A stretch of DNA of 64,000 nucleotides. Origin: Choristoneura fumiferana. Its lineage: Eukaryota; Arthropoda; Insecta; Lepidoptera; Tortricidae. The notes beneath the pieces were generated by a model, which was not told the DNA's origin, did not search any database, and saw only the letters and a list, made by a program, of their open reading frames with translations. The translations under genes were made by a program, and so were the position numbers. Where the stretch lies: contig NC_133500.1 of NCBI RefSeq assembly GCF_025370935.1, positions 8,652,187 to 8,716,186 on the forward strand, written 5' to 3'. Below are positions 32,726 through 45,585 of this stretch, piece by piece (positions within the stretch are counted from its first letter, which is position 1; each line of letters starts with the position of its first letter).

Positions 32726-33036
32726 CATCATCATCATCCCAGCCTATGTACGTCCCAATGCAGGGCACAGGCCTCCTCTCGTAATGAGAGGGCTTGGGCA
32801 GTAGTTCCCACGCAGGCCCAGTGCGGATTGGGAACTTCACACACACCGTTGAATTGCTTCGCAGGTTTGTGTGGAGGTTTCTTCACGATGTTTTCCTTCA
32901 CCGTAAAGCTCGTGATAAATTTCAAATGTAATTCCGCACATAAATTTCGAAAAACTCAGAGGTGCGAGCCGGGGTTTGATCCCAGGATCCTCTGCTTGAG
33001 AGGCCATAGGTCAAACCACTCGGCCACCACGGCTCT
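32726..33036 (-). mobile_element. tRNA-derived SINE S1 (copy A; counterpart 40769-41079)
   Basis: Full-length in minus orientation, with (CATCAT)n at the left, GTTGAATTGCTTCGCAGG in the body and A and B boxes at the right (GGTTTGATCCC is a degraded B box). The open frames reported across it on both strands only reflect the lack of stops in SINE sequence. Confidence 0.85.
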
Positions 33037-33039
33037 ATA

Positions 33040-34640
33040 TGTAGATACATATACTTTTTTATATTAATCAGCTTACATAACCAGCACTGGAAGAGGACAA
33101 ATAATTCCTATTCCAAAACCGGGTTTTGTATAGGGATTTTTGTTTCCTTGGACAAACCAACGCCATGAGCCGGTTATGTACGAGGAAAGAAAATTGCTAC
33201 TACAATACCCGGTTTTGAAGTAGTAATTATTATTGCATTGTACAGAACCAACGTTGGAGATCGGTAATGATATGACCCGAAAAAATTTAGTCTGATTATG
33301 TTCGCTGACCTACTTATTACAAAACAAATTAAAAGTATTAATACAAATCACAGCGTGAGATGATACAATTATGAAATAGAAACTTTAGTACGGGCGCTGA
33401 TAGCAAAATTAACGACTTAATTAGATTATAAAAAATGTTTAAAATTAATCCAAAATATTTCAGTAGGTAGTTAAGTTACTCATACTCCTTTATTGGTAAT
33501 ATATCATTATTATGTGTCATGTTTTTAAATGATTATTTACTTAATTTAAGATAATTAATTCCTTTGCAGTAAGCAAGTACTTACTAGTTAGTTTGACTAA
33601 AATAACTGTGCATGTTTTTAGGTATTTTTTATTGTTGTTGACAATTTTTTGTTGATCCTTGTTTAAATTGTACCACGTCAAAGGCGTGCCTATATTTTAA
33701 TTGTAAATTTCCAATACAAAACCAGTGCTTTCAGTTAAACTAGCGCAACCATCTAATGAAATATTTTTAATTATTTAGGGAACCTTTTTACATAAAAGAG
33801 CAAAGTTACCTACTGAAATACTGAGTGACTGACAGACCAGTAGAACTCAAATTAAACCACACTGAACATAGTTATTTTAATTTAACAGGCATATACCTTG
33901 AGGATCACAGAGGTGCCCTAGGAAAGGATTTTTCAAAATCATGCATGTAATACGTCCAATACCCGCCGTTCCTCTATAATAATAACATTAAGTGTAGATA
34001 AATGATAGATACAATAATTATAAATACAAACACACACAATCAAGACTAAAAGACATAGGTATATCAAGCCAATCTGACAAGTAAATATTTAAGGGATTTA
34101 TTTGAGCTGTTGTTGGTGTTGTTGATGTTAGCCTTACTGTTACACTATCGACATGACTGAATAATTGTAAACACAATCCTTACCAGCAATGTTTAAACTA
34201 TTAATATTAAATTAAAACACACAGATTCCTTAACTCAAGTAATGTTTTTATTAGAGATTAGCCGTAGCTGTATTATACGTTGTATTTAAGAAAAGTGCAT
34301 ATACCTAATGTGCTTTTTTTAAGTAAACAGTTTTTGAAATAAGCTTGGGTTTGACCACAATCACGCCTGATGATAAGCGAAGATGTGGACTGAGGTGGAG
34401 CACGCTTGACTAATAAATGCTCATTTGCCTATTCATCCTATGTAGATTTGAAGACGACCAGAAATTGCCTTGACTTGATTTTTCTGTTTGAAGCTCCCTG
34501 TCTGTAATAAATTATATGCACATATTACGACCGATTAATAACTATTTAACGATTTTAAAGTCGTTAATTACGGCGCCGTTAAAACTATATCAATTGCTCT
34601 TTTACGACGCGTCATAATCGTAAATTAGTTTGCCATTTCG
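33040..34640. other. Right part of copy A, no gene seen
   Basis: AT-rich sequence shared with 41083-42700. A phrase CATAACCAGCACTGGAAGAG pairs loosely with CGCCATGAGCCGGTTATGTA (33078-33180), perhaps a MITE. The block near 34350-34480 (GGGTTTGACCACAATCACGCC) recurs reversed at about 1290-1320 and 56985-57020, so it is a repeat. Confidence 0.5.
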
Positions 34641-34647
34641 AAATGCA

Positions 34648-34720
34648 TATAAAAAGGCCACTTTTCTCCAGTAAAAGTTGCGCGGAGACAAGTTAACAAT
34701 ATATTTTTAGCGAACGAAGG
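34648..34720 (+). promoter_or_regulatory. Candidate core promoter (weak; counterpart about 42696)
   Basis: TATAAAAAGG at 34648 is followed 22 bp later by an initiator-like CCAGT and then AGCGAACGAAGGTACAG, which could be a splice donor. No coding exon follows that I can recognise, and the TATA-to-initiator distance is shorter than usual, so this is a speculative call. Confidence 0.2.
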
Positions 34721-34979
34721 TACAGTGGCGGATATATTCTCGTTACAGTTTTTTTCCAAAAGAAAATATTCCCCACAGAAAGAACAAAAAAAAAGGATTT
34801 TCGTGTTTTTTTGCTGAGTGGATTTTGCACTGCATCATCATCAAACCTACGTATGTCGGTATACCAAATATCAAGTCATTCCGACCACTGAATGGGGCCG
34901 TTGGACTTCTATCCAAGATGTGACCGAAACTTCTTGCAAGTTAAAAAAACAGTGCTTGTTTTATAGCTCAAATGGAATA

Positions 34980-35079
34980 NNNNNNNNNNNNNNNNNNNNN
35001 NNNNNNNNNNNNNNNNNNNNNNNNNNNNNNNNNNNNNNNNNNNNNNNNNNNNNNNNNNNNNNNNNNNNNNNNNNNNNNN
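34980..35079. other. Assembly gap (100 N)
   Basis: Exactly 100 N, the usual placeholder for a gap of unknown size between contigs. It follows copy A of the duplicated block directly. Confidence 0.98.
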
Positions 35080-35872
35080 CCTCTCAGTTCTTCACCGTCT
35101 CGTTTGCCCAGCTTGCGTTAAAGTCCCCCATAACACCGTAAAGTGAGTTTGGAGCTATGCATGGCTCTGGAATATCCTCATACATAGCCTCCACCTCATC
35201 GTCGGAGTGCGTCGAGGTCGGAGCGTATACCTGTATGACCTTCAACGAATATCGTTGGGTCATTCTGAGTACAAGGCATGCTACCCGGTTCGACACACTA
35301 TCGATCTTCACCACGTTGTTCACGAGGGACCTGTGACGATAAACCCGACCCCTCCCTGGGACTGGTGTTCGCCCTCCCGGAAATAGAGCAAGTTACCGGA
35401 CTTAAGAGTTATCGTGTCCTCCCCTCTCTACGGACTTCTGATAACCCTATGATTCCCCATCGTAACCTGCTCAATTCTTCCTCCAGTTCCAGTATCCTTT
35501 CATCGGTCCGCAGCGTTCGGCAGTTATATGTGCCAGGGCCAAAGGTTGTCGTTTTTGGTAGCCGGCTCTGCGGTGATTAACTATAGCACCCCTGCCCGCC
35601 GTTACCATGGCCGCTACCGGAGCCAGGAATAGCAGGGCCGCCGGGGACTAGGGGTCTGGGCTGATTGTGTGGATTCATTAGTTTTTATATCTTGTACCTT
35701 GGGGGGAAAATGCCTTAGTCGCCACGCTTGGCAGGCGGGTTGGCGACCGCAGTTATATCCGATAGTTCGCGGAGGACGCTGCTGCCCATCCTCCGGTTTA
35801 TCCCTTAGTCGCCTCTTACGACACCCACGGGAAGAGAGGGGGTGGTGCAATTCTTGACCGACACCACACGGT
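35080..35872 (-). pseudogene. 5' region and endonuclease domain of an RTE LINE, broken
   Basis: Read on the minus strand from 35872: a 5' UTR with CACCGTGTGGTGTCGG and GGTGTCGTAAGAGGCGACTA, then a frameshifted N-terminus (LELEEELSRLRWG-like, REGEDTITLKSGNLLYFREG, QSQGGVGFIV), then MNNVVKIDSVSNRVACLVLR to VIQVYAPTSTHSDDEVEAMY and MGDFNASW. The MGDFNA motif belongs to apurinic-type (EEP) endonucleases that nick the target for LINEs. The rest lies in the gap. Frame breaks show this copy is dead or mis-sequenced. It abuts the start of copy B. Confidence 0.8.
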
Positions 35873-38800
35873 AATAAATAAATAAATTGTGTAAATTTAA
35901 TTGTTTTTTTTAAACTAGACAGTATATTCGGCAGTTATTCATACAATTGATTTGTACTTTGTGAAGTACACTAGGACTTACGAGGATATAATATTCATAT
36001 GATTAATAGAACTTCACATAAACTGAAGCAATTTATATGCATAGAAATTAAAAGTAAAAAAAAATAATAAACTAATAAAAGCGAAAGTTCCTGGGTTCGG
36101 TACTCTTTGGGTAAAATTTGGTATGTTGATAAGTTGACGTCTGGAACAACACATTTTTTCAACACACAATTCCAGGGTTGAAGTTGAACTTTTATGAATA
36201 AGGAGAAAACGTAGACCAACATAGAAACTTAATTTTTATGGTTCCGTACCCAAAGGGTAAAAACGGGACCCTATATTACTAAGACTTCATTGTCCGTCTG
36301 TCTGTCAGTCACCAGGCTGTATCTCATGAACCGTGAAAGCTAGACAGTTGAAATTTTCACAGATGACGTATTTCTGTTGCCGCTATAACAGCAAATACTA
36401 AAAAGAGTATAAAATAAATATTTAAGGGGTGCTCCCATACAACAAACGTGATTTTTTTGCCGTTCTTTGCTCGATATTAATAACGGCAACAGGTAGGTAC
36501 ACGCTTGAAATATTCACAGAATATTTAGTTGTAGGTATATTCACTTTAAAAATAAAAATAAATAATTAAAATTAAATAAATACTTAAGGCCCGCACGGCA
36601 AGGGGAGCCGTGGTGGCCTAGTGGTTTGACCTATCGCCTCTCAAGCAGAGGGTCGTGGGTTCAAACCCCGGCTCGCACCTCTGAGTTTTTCGAAATTCAT
36701 GTGCGGAATTACATTTGAAATTTACCACGAGCTTTGCGGTGAAGGAAAACATCGTGAGGAAACCTGCACAAATCTGCGAAGCAATTCAATGGTGTGTGTG
36801 AAGTTCCCAATCCGCACTGGGCCCGCGTGGGAACTATGGCCCAAGCTCTCTTGTTCTGAGAGGAGGCCTGTGCCCAGCAGTGGGACGTATATAGGCTGGG
36901 ATGATTTGATGAAATACTTAAGGGGGGCTGTCATAAAAAAAACATGTTTTTTTGCCGTTTTTTGGAAACCTTTGTGCGCAAGTTTGACTCACACTTCGCC
37001 GGTGTTTTAGTATATTCGAATTCGTCCATCCAAAATACAATGAATTTTAGTTAAAATTCCACGTCTACCAATTTCAATCACCTGACAAAAACACTCCACC
37101 TTTTAAAGCGGACATCTCAACCAAGCCATCTTACAAAATGGTGAAAATTCGTCGAACAAGATAAATCGTCGCTACTTTTAAAAACCTCGTATCTCAAATC
37201 AATACCTCAATAAAATCGACCCTTCAAATAAGGCGCATAAAGTTTACTTAGAAAAAATATAAATTTTAAGTAACAAGCTTTTATAAAAGTAGTGACGGAA
37301 TGTCACTTTACACGGCAGTGAGGTTGACTCTTAATTTTAGTTTTACTTAAAGGTGCTTGTAAAGTTGAGCATTCACTTGTAACGGAACATTGGGCATTCG
37401 CCATTTTTAGGGTTCCGTACCCTACCCAAAGGGTAAAAACGGAAACCGTATAAAACTTTGCTGTCCGTCCGTCTGTCACCAGGCTGTATCTCATGAACCG
37501 TGATAGTTAGACAATTGAAGTTTTCACAGATTATGTATAACTATGGCCGCTATAACAACAAACAGTAATAACAGAATAAAATAAAAATATTTGAGGGGAC
37601 TCCCCTCTCATACAACAAACGTGATTTTAGCCGTTTTTGCTAATGTCTAATGAATGTTGTATAGATGGTACTGTAGGTAGGACACGACTGGCTGCCTACA
37701 TGACGTGTGTTCGAATGAATATACTTCAATTTAAAATATATGACATAGCAGAGTTTTGGGTAGTCGGTCTAGAACTATCGACATATGTAATGTATTTGCT
37801 GAAGTACAAATAAAATAACATAAAAGTTAAAGTGTTTATTCTTTAAATAGGGCTTCTTAGAGAGTTGTGGACCGTCGTCCACAACAGTACGGAGCCCTTC
37901 GTGCGCGATTCCTACTCGCTCTTAGCCGGTTTTTTAAGTTGATCTAACTGAACAACGATCCAATCATAGAGCCAAACCTTTACACCATCATTCTAGTGAA
38001 CGCTCAAATGCTCGTCAAAAATTTTATCATTCACAATGACGTCGGACGGATGCTCGGCAAAAAACTTGAAGCAAATTTACCATTGTTTCGCTTAAATGCT
38101 CGCTAAAACCACAAAACAGTACAGAAGTCAATCTCATGTATGTATTTCACTTTGCAATACCTACGATCGGCTGTCGTTCTAGGGTTGGCGACTATGGTTT
38201 ATGCACAAAAAACTATCATGGTGTTTGATTTATTGTTGACTTGCTGAGAATGAAATGAGAATGAATTGTTGACTTCTTGGGAAGAATGGAAATATAAATG
38301 AATAATAACTAAAATATTGTCATCGTTATATTACAAATTTAAAAAAAGTCGTGGTGGCCTAGTGGTTTGACCTATCGCCTCTCAAACAGAGGGTCGTGGG
38401 TTCAAACCCCGGCTCGCACCTCTGAGTTTTTCGAAATTCATGTGCGGATTAACATTTGAAATTTACCACGAGCTTTGCGGTGAAGGAAAACATCATGCAG
38501 GTTTCTGCACAAACCTGCGAAGCAATTCAATGGTGCGTGTGAAGTTCCCAATCCGCACTGGGCCCGCGTGGGAACTATGGCCCAAGCCCTCTTGTACTGA
38601 GAGGAGGCCTGTGCCCAGCAGTGGGACGTATATAGGCTGGGGTGATATTACAAATTTGTCACAGAAAATATCTTTAAAAAGTTTTAAGTGTTATAAATTC
38701 GCATTCGCTTATTGCACAAAAAGTTCACAGACGCTGTCTCAAGCGGATGGCGGATTCGATTTGTAGCATTCGAACATGGCGGATGTAGACAATGTCTAAT

Positions 38801-41800
38801 TTTGCTATTTCTGTTACTTTGGCTAGTTGAAGTATAATTTTGATGGTGCTTTATGCGGCGATTAATCTTAACAGTGATCACAAAGTTCTATATTCTTCTC
38901 GTGTCTGACATTTTTAATGCGCAAGTGGTCTCCACTTGGTTTCTGGAATTTTACTATCAAGTTGAAAAAACTACAATCACCGAACAACGTCCCTCTCAAA
39001 GAGAGTTTACTTTGACACTGGCGTAATTGTCCTATTAATAGGACAGAAAAGCCGTATTTTAAAAAAGAATGAATGAAGCGGATGGCACTCGCGCTCGCAC
39101 TGGTCCCAACCGCTCCGAGATATCGTGTCCCTGAGCAGTGTCTGTGTGTGCGTTGTTCGAGCGCACTTTGTATGTAGATTGATATCTGCACCTATCTGTT
39201 TTGTGCTAAAATGGCGACTGCCTCAAATTGCGCAGAGGGGCTACTACGAAATTCGACAATCAAAGTTCGTGTCGCCACGATACGAAGTTAAAATTTTGCA
39301 CTTCGTAGTATTGGCTCTGCAGGGCTACTACGAAACTCGAAACTCGAAGTTCGTGTCGTGCGGTCCCTCTGACACTTATACTATTTAATACGAGAGCGAG
39401 AGGGACGGTACGATACGAACTTCGAGTTTCGAGTTTCGTAGTAGCCCTGCTGGTGTCTGTGAGATGCCGACCGCACTTACACATGCACGGCGTTAACATG
39501 CTTTTGAATGTATTTTTTTTTTAATCGTGTACTTTATTTAACCCACTCGACAAATCCTAGTGGCCTAATCGTAGTACTAAACTTTAAGAAGGCCTGCTAC
39601 GTAAAAAAATTACAAAATATTATGTTTTCTTCGGGCGAGCAATATCATTGACTATTCATTCCCGGAATGACATTATCAATATAGATAACCTATCCTAGGT
39701 CGCACTTAGCATAGATATTTTAACAGAGACGTGAAAAGAGCTGATTATTTAATAAAATGGCGGGTTATCTAAATCGACACGCAAGCGTATTTTTTATAAA
39801 ATCACTGTTTTGTATTTTATTTTTAAGCACTAAAAAAAAATTCCATGGTGCATATTATTTTGCATTGGTAGTTTTTTTGATATTATTTCCTTGAATACAA
39901 AATGTTCTTTTTTTAATTCGCCGATTATTTTTATTCGTGAACGTTATATGGAAATTTATTATCTATAGGTTATGACGAATCTAATGATACCTCATATTTA
40001 TGTTAAAATCCGTCCATCCGCTTAGGCTGCAGCGAGGACCAGAGAAATGGCCATACATAACCACCTACATATATACCTAGTGCCATCCACGAAGACGCGT
40101 GATTTGGACAAAATTAGACATTAATGACATTGTAATAAGAACCACGGCACGCGTCATCGTGAATGACTTTACCTATAAGCTCGAAAAACATAAACCTCCT
40201 ACGGGCAGTCGGTTAAAAATACGACAAAATGATGATTATGGTGCAATAAAAACGTAATTTTAAAAACTAAAAAGGCTCAAGAACCCGAGAAATTGGCCTC
40301 GAGAATTCTCGAGAAAAAAAGGTCTCTCATTATGAGAGGAGGCCTATGCCCAGCAGTCGAATAGTAGGCTGGGATGATGATGATTATGTAAGTATTCGAA
40401 AACATAGCTAAGTCAAAGTATTGTTACCTGCGGATCCCTAAAAGTCGCACCTTGATAAATCAGTAGCACAGTAAACCTTTTGCACATAGAAAAAAATATA
40501 TTACTTTCCCCCGTGCAATATATCCAGCGCAGACAGTATCGCCCTTTCTATTATAAATAAAACCGTGTGTTTACGATTTTACTCAACGTCTTTTTTTACA
40601 GCGAAATGGTAAAGTATAGATTGTATTTATATAACGTGTCAGGACAAAGAATATAACGTATTAACTAAGGTATTTCTAAACTAAAAAAGGCTCGTACCAA
40701 ATGCCAGTGTATTGAACGAAGAAATTACTGATTTACGGTTAATAATTCGAAACAGCCTGTATGTAGATCATCATCATCATCCCAGCCTATATGCGTCCCA
40801 CTGCAGGGCACAGGCCTCCTCTCGTAATGAGAGGGCTTGGGCAGTAGTTCCCACGCAGGCCCAGTGCGGATTGGGAACTTCACACACACCGTTGAATTGC
40901 TTCGCAGGTTTGTGTGGAGGTTTCTTCACGATGTTTTCCTTCACCGTAAAGCTCGTGATAAATTTCAAATGTAATTCCGCACATAAATTTCGAAAAACTC
41001 AGAGGTGCGAGCCGGGGTTTGATCCCAGGATCCTCTGCTTGAGAGGCCATAGGTCAAACCACTCGGCCACCACGGCTCTATATGTAGATACATATACTTT
41101 TTTATATTAATCAGCTTACATAACCAGCACTGGAAGAGGACAAATAATTCCTATTCCAAAACCGGGTTTTGTATAGGGATTTTTGTTTCCTTGGACAAAC
41201 CAACGCCATGAGCCGGTTATGTACGAGGAAAGAAAATTGCTACTACAATACCCGGTTTTGAAGTAGTAATTATTATTGCATTGTACAGAACCAACGTTGG
41301 AGATCGGTAATGATATGACCCGAAAAAATTTAGTCTGATTATGTTCGCTGACCTACTTATTACAAAACAAATTAAAAGTATTAATACAAATCACAGCGTG
41401 AGATGATACAATTATGAAATAGAAACTTTAGTACGGGCGCTGATAGCAAAATTAACGACTTAATTAGATTATAAAAAATGTTTTAAAATTAATCCAAAAT
41501 ATTTCAGTAGGTAGTTAAGTTACTCATACTCCTTTATTGGTAATATATCATTATTATGTGTCATGTTTTTAAATGATTATTTACTTAATTTAAGATAATT
41601 AATTCCTTTGCAGTAAGCAAGTACTTACTAGTTAGTTTGACTAAAATAACTGTGCATGTTTTTAGGTATTTTTTATTGTTGTTGACAATTTTTTAGTTGA
41701 TCCATGTTTAAATTGTACCACGTCAAAGGCGTGCCTATATTTTAATTGTAAAATTTCCAATACAAAACCAGTGTGTTCAGTTAAACTAGCGCAACCATCT

Positions 41801-43029
41801 GATGAAATATTTTTAATTATTTAGAGAACCTTTTTACATAAAAGAGCAAAGTTACCTACTGAAATACTGACTGACTGACAGACCAGTAGAACTCAAATTA
41901 AACCACACTGAACATAGTTATTTTAATTTAACAGGCATATACCTTGAGGATCACAGAGGTGCCCTAGGAAAGGATTTTTCAAAATCATGCATGTAATACG
42001 TCCAATACCCGCCGTTCCTCTATAATAATAACATTAAGTGTAGATAAATGATAGATAAAACAATTATAAATACAAACACACAATCAAGACTAAAAGACAT
42101 AGGTAATATCAAGCCAATCTGACAAGTAAATATTTAAGGGATTTATTTGAGTTGTTGTTGGTGTTGTTGATGTTAGCCTTACTGTTACACTATCGACATG
42201 ACTGAATAATTGTAAACACAATTCTTACTAGCAATGTTTAAACTATTAATATTAAATTAAAACACACAGATTCCTTAACTCAAGTAATGTTTTTAATTAG
42301 AGATTAGCTGTAGCTGTATTATTAGTTGTATTTAAGAAAAGTGCATATACTTAATGTGCTTTTTTTTTAAGTAAACAGTTTTTGAAATAAGCTTGGGTTT
42401 GACCACAATCACGCCTGATGATAAGCGAAGATGTGGACTGAGGTGGAGCACGCTTGACTAATAAATGCTCATTTGCCTATTCATCCTATGTAGATTTGAA
42501 GACGACCAGAAATTGCCTTGACTTGATTTTTCTGTTTGAAGCTCCCTGTCTGTAATAAATTATATGCACATATTACGACCGATTAATAACTATTTAACGA
42601 TTTTAAAGTCGTTAATTACGGCGCCGTTAAAACTATATCAATTGCTCTTTTACGACGCGTCATAATCGTAAATTAGTTTGCCATTTCGAAATGCATATAA
42701 AAAGGCCACTTTTCTCCAGTAAAAGTTGCGCGGAGACAAGTTAAGAATATATTTTTAGCGAACGAAGGTACAGTGGCGGATATATTCTCGTTACAGATTT
42801 TTTTCCAAAAGAAAATATTCCCTACAGAAAGAACAAAAAAAAAGGATTTTCGTGTTTTTTTGCTGAGTGGATTTTGCACTGCATCATCATCAAACCTACG
42901 TATGTCGGTATACCAAATATCAAGTCATTCCGACCACTGAATGGGGCCGTTGGACTTCTATCCAAGATTTGACCGAAACTTCTTGCAAGTTAAAAAAAAC
43001 AGTGCTTGTTTTATAGCTCAAATGGAATA
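35873..43029. repeat. Duplicated block, copy B
   Basis: Collinear partner of 27129-34979. It carries the same nested repeats but not the hAT MITE, the 524-bp or the 88-bp insertions. It has an extra SINE at 36590. To its right, at 43030, the sequence continues without a copy A equivalent. Confidence 0.85.
36590..36911 (+). mobile_element. tRNA-derived SINE S1 present only in copy B, with 12-bp TSD
   Basis: AAATACTTAAGG at 36578-36589 and again at 36912-36923; copy A has one AAATACTTAAGG (27927-27938). The element starts CCCGCACGGCAAGGGGAGCC, has the A box TGGCCTAGTGG and B box GGTTCAAACCC, and ends GGCTGGGATGATTTGATG. The empty site in copy A fixes the true boundaries of the S1 family. Confidence 0.92.
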
Positions 43030-43109
43030 AAGATATTTTAACCAAATTTTAACATTGACGTTGACTAATTATTAGGAATCAAAAGGGTTGACATGATGAC
43101 GTATATTCA

Positions 43110-43149
<40 letters not shown>

Positions 43150-43413
43150 TTAAAGATCTATTGAACAAGGTTTTTCCATCGTATTTTGTCGGTAAAGTTC
43201 GTTTTTATATTGCTTTCTCAATTAGGTTCAGTAAACTCCGGTAAGCTAGTTGAGACAGCAAGATAAATACAAACTTTTCCGAAAAAACACGCTGGCAAAA
43301 CATTCACTACAGCGAGCGCCCATCCATAGATAAAACTTAGAGAAAATAACTGCATTCAAACAAATCTCAAAACGATTCCATTAAAAAAGTTCCAGTAAAT
43401 TTGTATGCCAGTG
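43030..43413. repeat. AT-rich spacer with (TA)n microsatellite at 43111-43147
   Basis: About 18 TA units, lying some 80 bp beyond the point where contig A stops. No gene seen. Confidence 0.8.
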
Positions 43414-43962
43414 TCATCGATAAAAAAAGCTGATTTTTTTTAATCCATTCACGGTTCTTTGGCCGGTATCCAAAAGCAAAGGCTTTGTTTCCAAACATCC
43501 AATAATAATATGCAAATAAGTTGGGAAGAACGAAGTATGAAATATCGGGGTTACCTGACAAATTTTACCCGATCGATTTCCTTTAAGAAACAGAAAGCGA
43601 ATTGAGTGCGTTGGGTAACATTTAACATTTAGCCACCCGAGTATCTCATGGACCCTAGCGGTTCTCCCGGTAAGATTTAAGGCGCTGGGTGTTTGCTCCT
43701 CGTCTAGTGTGGCATTACCGGCTTTCCTGTCCTCTGTTTTTGATTCGCTACTTCTCGTCAGTTCCATTTTAAACGTTTCACAGTTACTCGACGATGAGTT
43801 AGCGTGCCTGAAGGAGGCCCGAGAAGCTTGGTGTGTTTCATGTCCTGGAGCGAACATCCCAGCGCTAGCTGCCGCGGGTGCACTGCGCCACAGTATAAAA
43901 AAGGAGCAGTATTCCGTCTCGGCAGCGTCCTTGATATAATTACCTACGCCGGCTCGGTACAC
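43414..43962 (-). CDS. Orphan open frame, 182 codons, possible exon (uncertain)
   Basis: The longest open frame in the window that is not in a recognised repeat. The middle is polar and Ser/Glu-rich (HANSSSSNCETFKMELTRSS, ESKTEDRKAGNATLDEEQTP), unlike translated AT-rich junk. The end is hydrophobic and basic. I recognise no domain. An acceptor-like TTTTTTATACTGTGGCGCAG lies within it (about 43892) and a donor-like CAGGTAACC near 43556 on the minus strand, so a coding exon of about 335 bp is conceivable. No neighbouring exon was found. Equally it may be chance. Confidence 0.25.
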   Translation of the reverse strand: MYRAGVGNYIKDAAETEYCSFFILWRSAPAAASAGMFAPGHETHQASRASFRHANSSSSNCETFKMELTRSSESKTEDRKAGNATLDEEQTPSALNLTGRTARVHEILGWLNVKCYPTHSIRFLFLKGNRSGKICQVTPIFHTSFFPTYLHIIIGCLETKPLLLDTGQRTVNGLKKISFFYR

Positions 43963-44239
43963 AAACTCGCGATAGGGCTGCCTACTCTAGGTACTAACTG
44001 TCATTCTTCAGTTATGTATTTGATTTAATACTCATACTATTTTTCAATAGGTGCCCATCTGCTCCGTGCAAACCGCCTCATCCAAAGTTACACTTTAATC
44101 TTCGAAATAGGTGTTCAAATTTTGAACCTAATGACATTTTCTTAACAAAATGTAAAGAATGGCGACGAAAATGATACGTGCTGAGAGCGGTGACCTTGTT
44201 CTAGTGTATACACTAGAAGCTATTATCGCCTTTTTGGTA

Positions 44240-44425
44240 AAAGAAAACGGCATGAGAAAACCAATCTTTGAAACAATTTAGAAAGTGTGTTAAGTTTCTA
44301 ATCCGCACGGGATCAGCGTGAGAACTACCCAATCCTCCAACCCAACTAACCCAAGCCTTCTCTGTGAGGAGAACTGTTCTCAGCAACGGGACGTGCACGG
44401 GCCAGTGATGATGATAATCATCTTT
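44240..44425 (+). repeat. Degenerate SINE S1 fragment
   Basis: Old copy: TTTCTAATCCGCACGGGATC, CCAAGCCTTCTCTGTGAGGA, CAGCAACGGGACGTGCACGG and a GATGATGAT end, without the head. More diverged than the other S1 copies. Confidence 0.6.
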
Positions 44426-44429
44426 TACG

Positions 44430-45585
44430 ACCTTTTTACGACACCCGAGAGAAGTGATAGGTTTGTAAAATCTGGCAGAGCATGGAATAACATGAGAAGT
44501 AGGCAAAGGTAATATAAATTTTGGACACGACGAAATTTTTCTTCATTTAAAATTCTCTTTTTAAGAAAATTTATACTGAAACGTAGACGGAGATAACTGA
44601 GTTTAAACTTACGCACATTTTAATATTAGTTTGAATTTCAATCGAAACTGGCTAAGTGACGCAGAATATCTTAACTTTGTACGAAGTACTTTATCCTCTC
44701 TGCCTAGAATAAAGAAGTTTCCGTCAAAAAAAACATTTTTAATGCACGCTCTTTTGCTCACTGCACTTTTGTTGTTTGTATGTACTTGCATTTTCATCCA
44801 AACTACATATCTGTAACAAATTTTAAGACTATGTCATTAACCGTCGAGGAGTTCCGTCTTAGGGAGACGATCCTGGCCGGACCACCAGATCGAATATCAC
44901 TACCAGACTAATGTATCGCTACCGGACTTACATTTATGCCTTTCAAGTAAATTTGACCACTGGAAGTGGGTCAAAATTAACTTACACGGTCTGACTCAAC
45001 AACAAATACAAACAGGGCAAGTTAAATAAAAGCTTGTAAAAATAAAACCACTAGGTACCTACCTACGAATTTTTTTGAGAATTCCCATGACAATTAGTAA
45101 AATTCCATGTGCTGACTCTATTGATAAACGTGTAACTTCTGAACATAATTACCAAAAAGCCGCAAAGTATATAAGTAAACAGAAGGTGGTCAACATAAAC
45201 AAGTTAATTGAATACACCGCAATTAGTGCCTCCTCGGCGCAATAAAAATAATTAAATTCCAAACTCGTTGGAACTCTATCTACCGAAGACAATTAGAAAT
45301 AAATTAAGACTTGACGTTTTGAATGTAAAATAGTGGGGTGACACTATTTACCGGCCCGGATAGTACCGACATGGAAATACCGACCGTGCACGCCCATAGA
45401 AATTGACATGAGTTTATATGAGCGTGTACACAAAAAACAGGGTCCAAGCCATCGGGGGTTACAATGGTTTTAAAAGACCTGTCCAAGGATACCCCACACT
45501 ATAGGATTAGTCGAGAAAAAAAAAACACCCCCACTTTACGTCTATGCGAGGTCGACCATTTTGTTTGGCTAGTTGCTAATATATC
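44430..45585. other. Intergenic DNA, no gene seen
   Basis: AT-rich sequence; short open frames have no features. At 44960-45470 a few phrases (CCCATAGAAATTGACATGAG) are seen only once in the window. Confidence 0.45.

Larger units (their letters stand above)
27129..34979. repeat. Duplicated block, copy A (ends at the assembly gap)
   Basis: Collinear with 35873-43029 over its whole length, with scattered base changes and small indels. Copy A has three insertions that copy B lacks (27636-27723, 28962-29372, 29579-30102) and lacks the SINE of copy B at 36590. It stops at the first N (34980), at the point that corresponds to 43029 in copy B. Most simply this is the right end of one contig overlapping the left end of the next, or two alleles placed in tandem. 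Confidence 0.85.

Noticed and set aside
34648..34720. Firm promoter call
   Set aside because: TATA and initiator words are present in both block copies, but the spacing is short and no exon follows; kept only as a low-confidence feature.
43504..43939. Gene on the plus strand opposite the orphan frame
   Set aside because: The plus-strand frames are shorter and out of register with the splice-like words; if anything is coding here it is the minus strand.
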